Shown here: one piece after another, positions 1 through 8,025 of the stretch | How positions within the stretch are numbered: the first letter of the stretch is position 1 | How the letters are laid out: each line of letters begins with the position of its first letter | Assembly: GCA_029226935.1 (NCBI GenBank) | Contig: JAQXYZ010000072.1 | Span: forward strand, 1 to 64,000 | Reading direction: 5' to 3' | From: Bacillota bacterium | GTDB taxonomy: Bacteria; Bacillota; Clostridia; Lachnospirales; Lachnospiraceae | Length of the DNA stretch: 64,000 bases | Position numbers and translations under genes: made by a program | The notes under the pieces: model-generated | What the model was told of the DNA's origin: nothing | Databases searched by the model: none | What the model saw: the letters and a program-made list of their open reading frames with translations, nothing else

Positions 1-900
1 CCGGAAACATCATCAAGATTAAAAGAAAAAATGAATGAGCTGATCAGTCAAAATAAGATTGATGCAAAGAGCCGTGTAATTTTTGTGAATGATGGTTCTA
101 AGGACAGGACATGGGAAATAATTCAGAGCCTTCATCAGGAGGATAAGCTTTTTGGCGGAATCAATTTAAGCAGGAACAGAGGGCATCAAAATGCACTTTT
201 GGCAGGGCTTATGACAGTAAAGGATTATGCAGATATGGTAATTTCCATGGATGCAGATCTTCAGGATGATATTAACGCTGTTAATGAGATGGTGGATAAA
301 TATTTAGATGGCACAGATATTGTGTATGGGGTTCGTAGCAGCCGGAAAACGGACACTTTGTTTAAGAAAGCTACTGCAGAGGGCTTCTATAAGATTATGA
401 ATACCATGGGTGCCAATACCGTGTTCAATCATGCGGATTATCGGCTTATGAGCAAACGTGCCTTGGAAGGATTGGCACAGTATGGGGAAGTAAATTTATT
501 TCTTCGCGGGATTGTTCCCATGATTGGTTACTCCACCGATGTGGTATACTATGAAAGGGGAGAGCGTTTTGCCGGGGAGAGCAAATATCCTTTAGGAAAA
601 ATGTTATCCTTTGCAGTGGAAGGAGTTACTTCTTTAAGTACTAAGCCTATCAGAATGATTACAGGTCTTGGTTTTTTGATTTTTATTGTAAGTATCGGAA
701 TGTTGATTTATAGTTTGGTCAGACATTTTATGGGGGCGACTATTGTGGGATGGACGACCCTGATGGTATCTGTGTGGGGAATTGGCGGTTTGATCCTGCT
801 TTCTCTTGGAGTGGTGGGAGAATATATTGGAAAGATTTATTTGGAAACAAAGGCACGTCCCAGATTTATTATAGAGCAGTTTTTGAATGACGAAGATTAG
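1..900 (+). CDS. GT2 family glycosyltransferase, polyprenyl-phosphate type (5' truncated by window)
   Basis: The frame is open from base 1, so the gene starts upstream of the window; the ATG at 31 is internal. The visible 299 residues contain a GT-A fold core with a VNDGSKD nucleotide-sugar motif and a DADLQDD metal-binding motif, followed by two C-terminal membrane helices. This is the layout of DPM1/GtrB-like enzymes, which transfer a sugar from a nucleotide sugar to undecaprenyl phosphate on the cytoplasmic face of the membrane. Such enzymes feed GT-C transferases, and two GT-C-like proteins lie near 7-10 kb, though a direct link is only inference. The sugar cannot be told from sequence. 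Confidence 0.85.
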   Translation, partial: PETSSRLKEKMNELISQNKIDAKSRVIFVNDGSKDRTWEIIQSLHQEDKLFGGINLSRNRGHQNALLAGLMTVKDYADMVISMDADLQDDINAVNEMVDKYLDGTDIVYGVRSSRKTDTLFKKATAEGFYKIMNTMGANTVFNHADYRLMSKRALEGLAQYGEVNLFLRGIVPMIGYSTDVVYYERGERFAGESKYPLGKMLSFAVEGVTSLSTKPIRMITGLGFLIFIVSIGMLIYSLVRHFMGATIVGWTTLMVSVWGIGGLILLSLGVVGEYIGKIYLETKARPRFIIEQFLNDED

Positions 901-905
901 TTGTA

Positions 906-934
906 TTGTAAACGTGTGATACACATAAGATAAT
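906..934 (+). promoter_or_regulatory. SigA-type promoter for the DEAD-box helicase gene
   Basis: TTGTAA (906-911), 17-nt spacer, GATAAT (929-934). Transcription would start near 941, giving a leader of about 50 nt before the preferred GTG start at 994. Confidence 0.55.
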
Positions 935-952
935 TTGTGTGATGCAGAGAAG

Positions 953-976
953 AAGTGTCGCTTTCTGGCGGCACTT
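953..976 (+). promoter_or_regulatory. 5'-UTR hairpin upstream of the helicase SD
   Basis: AAGTGTCGC (953-961) pairs with GCGGCACTT (968-976): nine base pairs with one wobble and a 6-nt loop. It ends 7 nt before the GGAGG at 984-988. If translation began at GTG 955 the stem would be coding; the better SD at 984 places it in the leader. Confidence 0.45.
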
Positions 977-993
977 TAAATATGGAGGTTTTT

Positions 994-2463
994 GTGGAGA
1001 AAGTAACAGAAAATCAAGTAGAGAGCGGATTAAGATATGCAGATTCAGGCATTCGACCTGAGATTTTAAGAGCAGTGCAGGAAATGGGATTTGAAACAAT
1101 GACACCCATACAGGAACAGGCAATTCCGGTACTTTTGGAGGGAAGGGATGTAATTGGACAGGCGCAGACCGGAACGGGAAAGACAGCCGCGTTTGCGATT
1201 CCCATGATACAGGGCATTGACCCTCATATCAGAAAGCCTCAGGGCATTATCTTATGCCCTACCAGAGAATTGGCAATGCAGGCGGCAGAGGAAATCCGAA
1301 AGCTTACTAAATATATGCAGGGAATCAAGGTGCTTCCGGTATATGGCGGTCAGGATATCGGCAGGCAGATCAGAGCGCTCAGTCAGGGAGTTCAGATTAT
1401 CGTTGGAACACCGGGAAGGGTCATGGATCATTTAAGGCGCCATACCATCAAAACAGCCCAGATTAAGATGATTGTTCTGGACGAGGCAGATGAAATGCTG
1501 AATATGGGCTTCCGTGAGGATATTGAAACGGTTCTTGCAGATATGCCAAAGGAACACCAGATGGCATTGTTTTCGGCAACTATGCCGCAGGCAATTCTTG
1601 ATATTACCGGAACCTATCAGAAGAATGCCGTGTATGTGCGTGTAATGCCAAAGGAAATTACAGTGGCGGCAATTAAACAGGCATATTATCGCGTGGCAAA
1701 GAAGGATAAGACAGAAGCACTTTGCCGGCTGCTGGACTACTATCAGCCGGTAAGAAGTCTGGTTTTCTGCAATACCAAGAGGATGGTGGATGAAATTACG
1801 GTACATCTAAAGGAACGTGGATATGAAGCGGAAGGTCTTCATGGTGATTTGTCCCAGAATCAGAGAGACACAGTCATGAACCTTTTCAGAAATGGAAGAT
1901 GTTCCATTCTGATTGCAACGGATGTGGCGGCTAGAGGGATTGATGTCAGTGGAGTAGATGCGGTATTTAATTATGATATTCCGGAAGATATCGAATATTA
2001 TGTGCATAGAATAGGGAGGACAGGACGTGCAGGCAGAAAGGGCAGAGCCTTTACGCTCATATCGGGAAGAGAGATATTTAAAATTCGTGATATTGAGAAG
2101 ATTTGTCACACCACGATTAAGGAAAGAAGAATTCCCACTCCTGCAGATATTACGAAGATCAAGTCGGGCAAGCTGTTTGTGGAAGCGATGGAAGTGATGG
2201 AGAAGAGGGAACTTTCCTCTTTTAAGAAATCGATTCAACAGGCATCGGAGGAAAATGGATTTTCAGTATTGGATCTTGCGGCTGCTCTTATGCAGATGCG
2301 TATGGGAGATGAGCCGGAAGAAATACAGGAAGAAAAACCGTATTTTGAAAGAATTAGAAAGGGAAATCCAAACAGAAAAGCTGATCGAAGCAGCAGAAAG
2401 CGAAAATCTGACTTTCGTTCAGGTTTTGGCCATCCCGGCATAAGGAGAGAAAAAAAGAAGTAA
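994..2463 (+). CDS. DEAD-box ATP-dependent RNA helicase (CshA/DeaD type)
   Basis: 489-residue two-domain RecA-like helicase that unwinds RNA duplexes, probably in ribosome assembly or mRNA decay. Motifs in order: Q motif (TPIQ), motif I AQTGTGKT (about 57-64), PTRELA, TPGR, DEAD (about 162-165), SAT, ARGID, HRIGRTGR (about 337-344). The C-terminus is a basic tail rich in Arg, Lys and Ser, typical of RNA-binding extensions. I start it at GTG 994 because GGAGG (984-988) lies 5 nt upstream; a longer frame from GTG 955 has no good SD and would put a 9-bp hairpin in the coding part. The TPR gene follows after 13 nt, so they are probably co-transcribed. Confidence 0.92.
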   Translation: MEKVTENQVESGLRYADSGIRPEILRAVQEMGFETMTPIQEQAIPVLLEGRDVIGQAQTGTGKTAAFAIPMIQGIDPHIRKPQGIILCPTRELAMQAAEEIRKLTKYMQGIKVLPVYGGQDIGRQIRALSQGVQIIVGTPGRVMDHLRRHTIKTAQIKMIVLDEADEMLNMGFREDIETVLADMPKEHQMALFSATMPQAILDITGTYQKNAVYVRVMPKEITVAAIKQAYYRVAKKDKTEALCRLLDYYQPVRSLVFCNTKRMVDEITVHLKERGYEAEGLHGDLSQNQRDTVMNLFRNGRCSILIATDVAARGIDVSGVDAVFNYDIPEDIEYYVHRIGRTGRAGRKGRAFTLISGREIFKIRDIEKICHTTIKERRIPTPADITKIKSGKLFVEAMEVMEKRELSSFKKSIQQASEENGFSVLDLAAALMQMRMGDEPEEIQEEKPYFERIRKGNPNRKADRSSRKRKSDFRSGFGHPGIRREKKK

Positions 2464-2476
2464 CAGAGGTTTGAAA

Positions 2477-3808
2477 ATGAAAGAAAAGGAAATCAGAAGA
2501 AAGAAAACAGCAGCGGCAGCGAGAGGACGCAGAAGAAGGCGCAGGAAAAGAGTCGCGATGATTGAACGGATAACGGTAGCCCTTTTGCTAATCGTTGTGA
2601 TTGTCGGTGGGGCTGCACTTGTATGGAATCTTGTACCGGGAATTAAAATATCCAGACACCTTGAGGCAGCAAATGAGTTTTCGCAGACAGAAGCATATGA
2701 CGAAGCGATTGCAAGCTGCGAGGAGGCGCTCAAAATTGACTCTAAATCCGTCAAGGCATATAGAGCTATGGCGGGTGTCTATCTGGATAAGGAGGATCGA
2801 GAAAACGCGGAACTGGTATTATATCAGGGATGGGAGACTACACAGGATGAGGGATTATTGCAGGAATATTGCACACAGCTTTTGAATGATGCAGTGTCCG
2901 ATATCAATGCACAGAATTGTACCATGTCCACGTTGAAAAAATGTGTGATGGCGGTGGAAAAGGATCCCGCGGGAGCAGACGGATACAAATTGTTGGATGC
3001 ATGTTACAGCCGTTTATTTGCGACAGAGGAAACGGAACTGTTTTGTAATACGAATGAGGACGGTGTTTGTGGGTTTGAGCAATATCTGGATATTATGGAA
3101 CAGATGATTTCCATTTATTCGGTGAATCCAACCGAGGAACTTAAGGCAGAAATTGTTAAATTTTCGGTTCCGCAGAATGATACGCTCTGGATAGAGGTAA
3201 ATCATTTACAGGATTACCAGAGCCTTCTTGCACAGGTGGATTCTCTTGATGATAACGGTTCAATTGCCGGATTGAGTGCATGTATTGAGAAAGCAGTATG
3301 GGCACAGGAAATTTTTGAACCGGCATTTGGCATTTTTGAAAGTGGAGAATTTGCACCTATCAAAGAGTTTATGCAGTCAGAGGAATATATTTCCATTAGA
3401 GATCAATTTATAGATGGCACTATGGAATATTGGGATGGTAAGACTTATATTCCAATCAGCAGGGAAAAGATGAAGCTTATGAGGACTGATGGACAGTGGA
3501 AATTTTCCTTTGCAGATTTTGAAGAATGTCCTGAAACCGCAGGTGTTATCAAGGTGTGGGGAACCAGGCAGGAGGATGCAGGTGTACCGCGTATATGTAT
3601 TTCCTATGAACCGGCATCTGTGGACGGAGAATATTATCCACATACAACCTACGAGTTCGTATATCTTTATAGCAATGTGAAGATTGCAGGAGAATATGTG
3701 CCTCAGATGAATTATCGTTTTGAAACCAGAGTTGCGACCAATGAGGGCACTACCTCAAAATTGATTGGAGACTGGGGTGGAGAGCATGAGTGGACAATGG
3801 AGTATTAA
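2477..3808 (+). CDS. Membrane-anchored TPR-repeat protein of unknown function
   Basis: 443 residues. A strongly basic N-terminus (Arg/Lys runs) precedes one membrane helix at about residues 30-55, then two TPR-like units (residues about 65-130, with the typical alternating Ala/Tyr/Gly spacing) and a C-terminal domain of about 250 residues that I do not recognise. By the positive-inside rule the bulk lies outside the membrane. The start is ATG 2477, 7 nt after AGAGG; TTG 2471 lies directly on the SD and is unlikely. It sits between a helicase and a CDF transporter in one orientation. Function is unknown; the TPRs suggest protein-protein contacts. Confidence 0.7.
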   Translation: MKEKEIRRKKTAAAARGRRRRRRKRVAMIERITVALLLIVVIVGGAALVWNLVPGIKISRHLEAANEFSQTEAYDEAIASCEEALKIDSKSVKAYRAMAGVYLDKEDRENAELVLYQGWETTQDEGLLQEYCTQLLNDAVSDINAQNCTMSTLKKCVMAVEKDPAGADGYKLLDACYSRLFATEETELFCNTNEDGVCGFEQYLDIMEQMISIYSVNPTEELKAEIVKFSVPQNDTLWIEVNHLQDYQSLLAQVDSLDDNGSIAGLSACIEKAVWAQEIFEPAFGIFESGEFAPIKEFMQSEEYISIRDQFIDGTMEYWDGKTYIPISREKMKLMRTDGQWKFSFADFEECPETAGVIKVWGTRQEDAGVPRICISYEPASVDGEYYPHTTYEFVYLYSNVKIAGEYVPQMNYRFETRVATNEGTTSKLIGDWGGEHEWTMEY

Positions 3809-3823
3809 TCGGGGAGGAAGTTT

Positions 3824-4996
3824 ATGATAACGCTTTTATCAAAGTTTTTTATTAAGGATTATAACAAAACCTCTGATCCCAAAGTGAGACAGGCATATGG
3901 AATGTTATGCGGTGCGGTTGGGATTGTATTGAATATTTTCTTGTTTTCGGTAAAGTTCCTGGCAGGGCAGCTTTCAGGCTCTATTGCAATCATTGCAGAT
4001 GCATTTAACAACCTTTCGGATGCAGGTTCCTCCATTATTACACTGGTAGGATTTAAGATGGCGGGGCAGAAGCCCGACAGCGATCATCCCTTTGGACATG
4101 GAAGAATTGAATACATATCGGGGCTTTTGGTTTCAGTCATCATCCTGCTGATGGGATTTGAACTTTTGAAATCTTCCGTGGAAAAGATAATCCATCCTGC
4201 GGCGATTGATGCAAGCCCTTTAATTATGGGGATTCTGCTATTATCAATATGCGTTAAGCTATATATGTTTTTGTATAACAGAAGTGTCAGCAAAAAGATA
4301 GACAGTGCTGCCATGATGGCAACTGCAAAGGACAGCATCAGTGATAGCATTTCCACGGTAGTGGTTCTGCTTACAACGTTGCTTGCATATTTAACAGATT
4401 TACAGGTGGATGGATGGTGTGGTATTCTGGTGGCGCTGTTTGTATTGTGGACAGGATATGGCGCAATGCAGGATACCATCAGTCCGCTTTTGGGGCAGCC
4501 GCCGGAGCCGGAGTTTGTAAAAAGAATAGAAGATATTGTCATGGAATATCAGCATCAGGGAGTATTGGGCATTCATGATCTGGTGGTTCATAATTATGGA
4601 CCGGGAAGAGTGATGATTTCGGTTCATGTGGAGGTTCCCTCTACTGGAGATATTTTACAGCTTCATGATATGATTGACTTGATTGAGCACAGACTGGCGG
4701 ATGAGCTTGGATGCAGTGCTGTCATTCACATGGACCCCGTCTGCGTGGATGATGAACTTACCAACCAGATCAAGAAAAAGGTTGCAGAGATTGTGGAACA
4801 GATGGAAGGAAGGGTTACTTTTCATGATTTCCGCATTGTGCATGGCCCAACTCATACCAATTTAATTTTTGATGTGGTAGTACCCTTTGATTATCCCATG
4901 TCAGATCAGGAAGTGGTTACATATCTGGAAGAAAAAATCAAGCAAATCAATGAGAATTATTTTACGGTCATTGAGGTGGATAAAGCATACGCTTAA
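3824..4996 (+). CDS. Cation diffusion facilitator (CDF) metal transporter
   Basis: 390 residues. CDF antiporters export divalent metals (Zn, Mn, Fe or Co) in exchange for protons. The N-terminal half has the six-helix domain with the paired Asp/Asn metal site (SIAIIADAFNNLSDAGSS) and the conserved HPFGHGRIEY motif between helices. A cytoplasmic CDF dimerisation domain follows. The protein is about 90 residues longer than the 300-residue classic CDFs, with a second ferredoxin-like segment at the C-terminus, as in the MamM/YdfM-like long subgroup. A GGAGG lies 7 nt before the ATG. It probably shares the transcript of the helicase and TPR genes. Metal specificity is not readable. Confidence 0.88.
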   Translation: MITLLSKFFIKDYNKTSDPKVRQAYGMLCGAVGIVLNIFLFSVKFLAGQLSGSIAIIADAFNNLSDAGSSIITLVGFKMAGQKPDSDHPFGHGRIEYISGLLVSVIILLMGFELLKSSVEKIIHPAAIDASPLIMGILLLSICVKLYMFLYNRSVSKKIDSAAMMATAKDSISDSISTVVVLLTTLLAYLTDLQVDGWCGILVALFVLWTGYGAMQDTISPLLGQPPEPEFVKRIEDIVMEYQHQGVLGIHDLVVHNYGPGRVMISVHVEVPSTGDILQLHDMIDLIEHRLADELGCSAVIHMDPVCVDDELTNQIKKKVAEIVEQMEGRVTFHDFRIVHGPTHTNLIFDVVVPFDYPMSDQEVVTYLEEKIKQINENYFTVIEVDKAYA

Positions 4997-5054
4997 CTTA
5001 ATGACAGAGTAAGGATAAATTGATACAAAAATGTCTGGAAAGCATAAGAGAAAG

Positions 5055-5083
5055 TTGCTAAGAAACCAAAAACAGTGTATAAT
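5055..5083 (+). promoter_or_regulatory. Promoter of gpmI
   Basis: TTGCTA (5055-5060), 17-nt spacer, perfect TATAAT (5078-5083); 55 nt before the gpmI ATG. Confidence 0.65.
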
Positions 5084-5138
5084 GCTGATTGGTTGAAGGT
5101 AATGAATAGGTATTTATTGAGCAGAAGGAGAAATAGAG

Positions 5139-6680
5139 ATGAAAAAACCTACAGTATTAATGATTTTAGATGGTTATGGTTTAAATGAAAAGGCAGATCA
5201 CAATGCAGTGGCAGAAGCTAAAACACCTGTAATGGACAAGTTGATGGCAGAATGCCCCTTTGTGAAAGGCAATGCAAGTGGTATGGCAGTAGGGCTTCCC
5301 GATGGTCAGATGGGTAATTCAGAAGTAGGACATTTGAATATGGGAGCAGGACGTATCGTATATCAGGAGCTTACCAGAATTACCAAAGAAATTCAGGATG
5401 GTACATTCTTTGAGAATCCTGCACTTTTAAAAGCGGTAGATAACTGCAAAAAGAATGATTCAGCACTTCATATGTTTGGACTCCTTTCAGATGGTGGTGT
5501 TCACAGCCATAATACACACTTATATGGTCTGCTTGAACTGGCTAAAAGAAATGGGCTTTCCAAAGTCTATGTACACTGCTTTTTAGACGGGCGTGATACC
5601 CCTCCTGCAAGCGGAAAAGGCTATGCAGAGGAATTGGAAGCAGAAATGAAAAAAATTGGTGTGGGCGAGATCGCTTCGGTGACAGGACGTTATTATGCAA
5701 TGGACAGAGACAACAATTATGACAGAGTAAAGCTTGCATATGATGCTCTGACAAAGGGAGAGGGACTTACGGCATCAAGTGGTCCTGAAGGTATTCAGGC
5801 ATCTTATGACAGAGAAGAAACCGATGAATTTGTAAAACCTACTGTAGTTGTAAAGGACGGAAAGCCGGTAGCAACCATTCAGGACGGAGATTCCGTAATC
5901 TTCTTCAATTTCAGACCTGACCGTGCAAGAGAAATTACCAGAAGCTTCTGCGATGATGATTTTAAGGGATTTGAAAGAGGTAAGAGACTGGATATTACTT
6001 ATGTATGCTTCTCCGATTATGATCCTACAATCCCGAATAAAGAGGTAGCATTCCACAAGATTTCAGTAACGAATACTTTTGGAGAATGGCTGGCTGCCAA
6101 TCATATGAAGCAGGCAAGAATTGCAGAAACTGAGAAATATGCACATGTTACTTTCTTCTTTAACGGTGGTGTCGAAGAACCCAACGAGGGAGAAGACAGA
6201 ATTCTTGTAAATTCTCCTAAGGATGTTGCAACCTATGACTTAAAGCCTCAGATGAGTGCATATGAGGTGTGCGACAAGCTGGTGGATGCAATTAAATCCG
6301 GCAAATATGATGTAATTATTATTAACTTTGCAAATCCTGATATGGTTGGACACACAGGAGTGGAAGAGGCAGCAATCAAGGCTGTTGAAGCGGTTGATGA
6401 ATGTGTCGGAAAGGCTGTTGAAGCGATTAAGGAAGTGAACGGACAGATGTTCATCTGTGCAGACCACGGAAATGCAGAGCAGCTGGTTGATTACGAGACA
6501 GGTGCACCGTTTACGGCACATACAACTAATCCGGTTCCCTTTATCATCGTAAATGCGGATCCTGCCTATACATTAAGAGAAGGCGGATGTCTGGCAGATA
6601 TTGTACCTACAATGATTGAAATGATGGGAATGGAGCAGCCGAAAGAAATGACCGGAAAATCACTGTTGGTAAGAAAATAA
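5139..6680 (+). CDS. gpmI: 2,3-bisphosphoglycerate-independent phosphoglycerate mutase
   Basis: 513 residues, normal family length. It interconverts 3- and 2-phosphoglycerate in lower glycolysis using two Mn ions. Visible features are the N-terminal metal site (LMILDGYG), the catalytic Ser61 in GNSEVGHLNMGAGR that is transiently phosphorylated, the DGRDTPP motif of the transferase domain, and the C-terminal metal ligands in NFANPDMVGHTG and CADHGNAEQL. It has its own promoter at 5055-5083, an AAGGAG SD and a strong downstream hairpin, so it is apparently monocistronic. The other glycolytic genes that often accompany gpmI are absent from this window. Confidence 0.97.
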   Translation: MKKPTVLMILDGYGLNEKADHNAVAEAKTPVMDKLMAECPFVKGNASGMAVGLPDGQMGNSEVGHLNMGAGRIVYQELTRITKEIQDGTFFENPALLKAVDNCKKNDSALHMFGLLSDGGVHSHNTHLYGLLELAKRNGLSKVYVHCFLDGRDTPPASGKGYAEELEAEMKKIGVGEIASVTGRYYAMDRDNNYDRVKLAYDALTKGEGLTASSGPEGIQASYDREETDEFVKPTVVVKDGKPVATIQDGDSVIFFNFRPDRAREITRSFCDDDFKGFERGKRLDITYVCFSDYDPTIPNKEVAFHKISVTNTFGEWLAANHMKQARIAETEKYAHVTFFFNGGVEEPNEGEDRILVNSPKDVATYDLKPQMSAYEVCDKLVDAIKSGKYDVIIINFANPDMVGHTGVEEAAIKAVEAVDECVGKAVEAIKEVNGQMFICADHGNAEQLVDYETGAPFTAHTTNPVPFIIVNADPAYTLREGGCLADIVPTMIEMMGMEQPKEMTGKSLLVRK

Positions 6681-6710
6681 TTTATATTGTGAAAATGATC
6701 AGGAATTTAT

Positions 6711-6743
6711 TTAAGCGCTCAGTTATTTTTGAGCGCTTAATTT
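6711..6743 (+). terminator. Intrinsic terminator after gpmI
   Basis: Perfect 11-bp stem (6711-6721 with 6730-6740, core AAGCGCTCA), 8-nt loop rich in T, then a short T-rich tail. The stem starts 30 nt after the stop codon. Confidence 0.7.
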
Positions 6744-6801
6744 GTACATGAGGCAAAGCGGTTATTGATTTTTGTATAAATGGTTTGGAGTGGAGGAAAA
6801 T

Positions 6802-8025
6802 ATGGATATGAGCAAAGACAGAGATAAAATATCATATGGCATTATAACGGTCTTTTCTGTGATCCTGTTTTTTGCATTGTTGTCCCTTCTTACAGGCAAG
6901 GGAATTGCAGACGACAATGCATACAATACTTATGCTCTTCAGGCAGACTCCTGGAGGCAGGGAAGGCTTGATTTGGGACAGGATTATCCATGGCTTGAGC
7001 TGGCAATCTATGATGGAAAATACTATTGCAGTTTTCCGCCTTTTCCTTCCTATGTCTTGTTCCCGCTGACCTTTTTGTTTGGAAGCCACACACCGGATGG
7101 CTTGGTTATATTGCTGTGCAATATTATAACGGCAATTTTCTTGTATAAGCTGGCTGTAAGCATGAAGCTGTCACCGTTAGCGGCAATGCTGCAGACGTTT
7201 TTGGTAATGCTTGCGAGCAATTATGTATTTACGGCGATAGACCCGTCTGTATGGTTTATGGCTCAGACCATGTGCTTTATGCTGGCGGTTCTTTCTATTT
7301 ATTTTGCATACCGGGGAAAAGGGGCACTGTCTCTGCTTTTTTGGGCGTGCAGCGTGGGATGCAGACCAATGCAGGTACTTTTCCTTCCGGTATTGGTGTT
7401 TCTTCTTTATCAATCTGTAAAGAGGATAGATTCACAGATCTCGTGGCGCAAGGCTATCTGTATGTACTGGAAATGGGGAATTCCCGCAGGTGCAATCGCA
7501 TTGTCTTATATGCTTCTTAATTATTTTCGATTTGGAAATATTCTTGAATTCGGACGTAAATATCTTCCCGAATTTTTGACAGCAGAGTATGGACAATTTC
7601 ATATTCATTATATGAAAGAAAATTTGAAGATGCTGTTTGCTTTCCCGGAATTTACGCAGGAGGGAAGGATGGTCATCAGTTCCATGGGATGCTTGAACAT
7701 GTTCATAGTCAGCCCAATTTTTCTGTTTGCAGTACTGATATTGGTATATGCTTTTGTAAAAAAGAATTATGCACAGGCCTTTGTAGGAATAGGAATTGTA
7801 CTGTTGTCCGTATTGCATATGACAATTGTTGTGATGCACAGAACAATGGGGGCATGGCATTTTGGAAACAGATATTCCAATGATCTTTTGCCATGGACCT
7901 ATTTACTTTTATGCATGATTTTATCCCATTACCCCAAGCTGGTCAAATATCAGATCCCCTTCTTTATCTGGGGAATGGGATTAAATATTGTAGGTACGGT
8001 ATGCGTTTATAATGGATTAGTATAG
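6802..8025 (+). CDS. Multi-pass membrane protein, GT-C glycosyltransferase-like
   Basis: 407 residues with about ten predicted membrane helices. After the first helix comes an extracytoplasmic loop with acidic residues (ADDNAY, then DLGQDYPWLELAIYDGKYYCS), the arrangement seen in ArnT/PMT-like GT-C enzymes where the catalytic Asp sits in the first outer loop. GT-C enzymes use lipid-linked sugars to decorate wall polymers, lipids or proteins. The start at ATG 6802 has TGGAGG (6791-6796) in front; the longer frame from TTG 6772 has none. The gene converges on another GT-C-like gene and their 3' ends overlap by 19 nt. Substrate is unknown; the family assignment rests on topology and the acidic loop only. 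Confidence 0.6.
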   Translation: MDMSKDRDKISYGIITVFSVILFFALLSLLTGKGIADDNAYNTYALQADSWRQGRLDLGQDYPWLELAIYDGKYYCSFPPFPSYVLFPLTFLFGSHTPDGLVILLCNIITAIFLYKLAVSMKLSPLAAMLQTFLVMLASNYVFTAIDPSVWFMAQTMCFMLAVLSIYFAYRGKGALSLLFWACSVGCRPMQVLFLPVLVFLLYQSVKRIDSQISWRKAICMYWKWGIPAGAIALSYMLLNYFRFGNILEFGRKYLPEFLTAEYGQFHIHYMKENLKMLFAFPEFTQEGRMVISSMGCLNMFIVSPIFLFAVLILVYAFVKKNYAQAFVGIGIVLLSVLHMTIVVMHRTMGAWHFGNRYSNDLLPWTYLLLCMILSHYPKLVKYQIPFFIWGMGLNIVGTVCVYNGLV

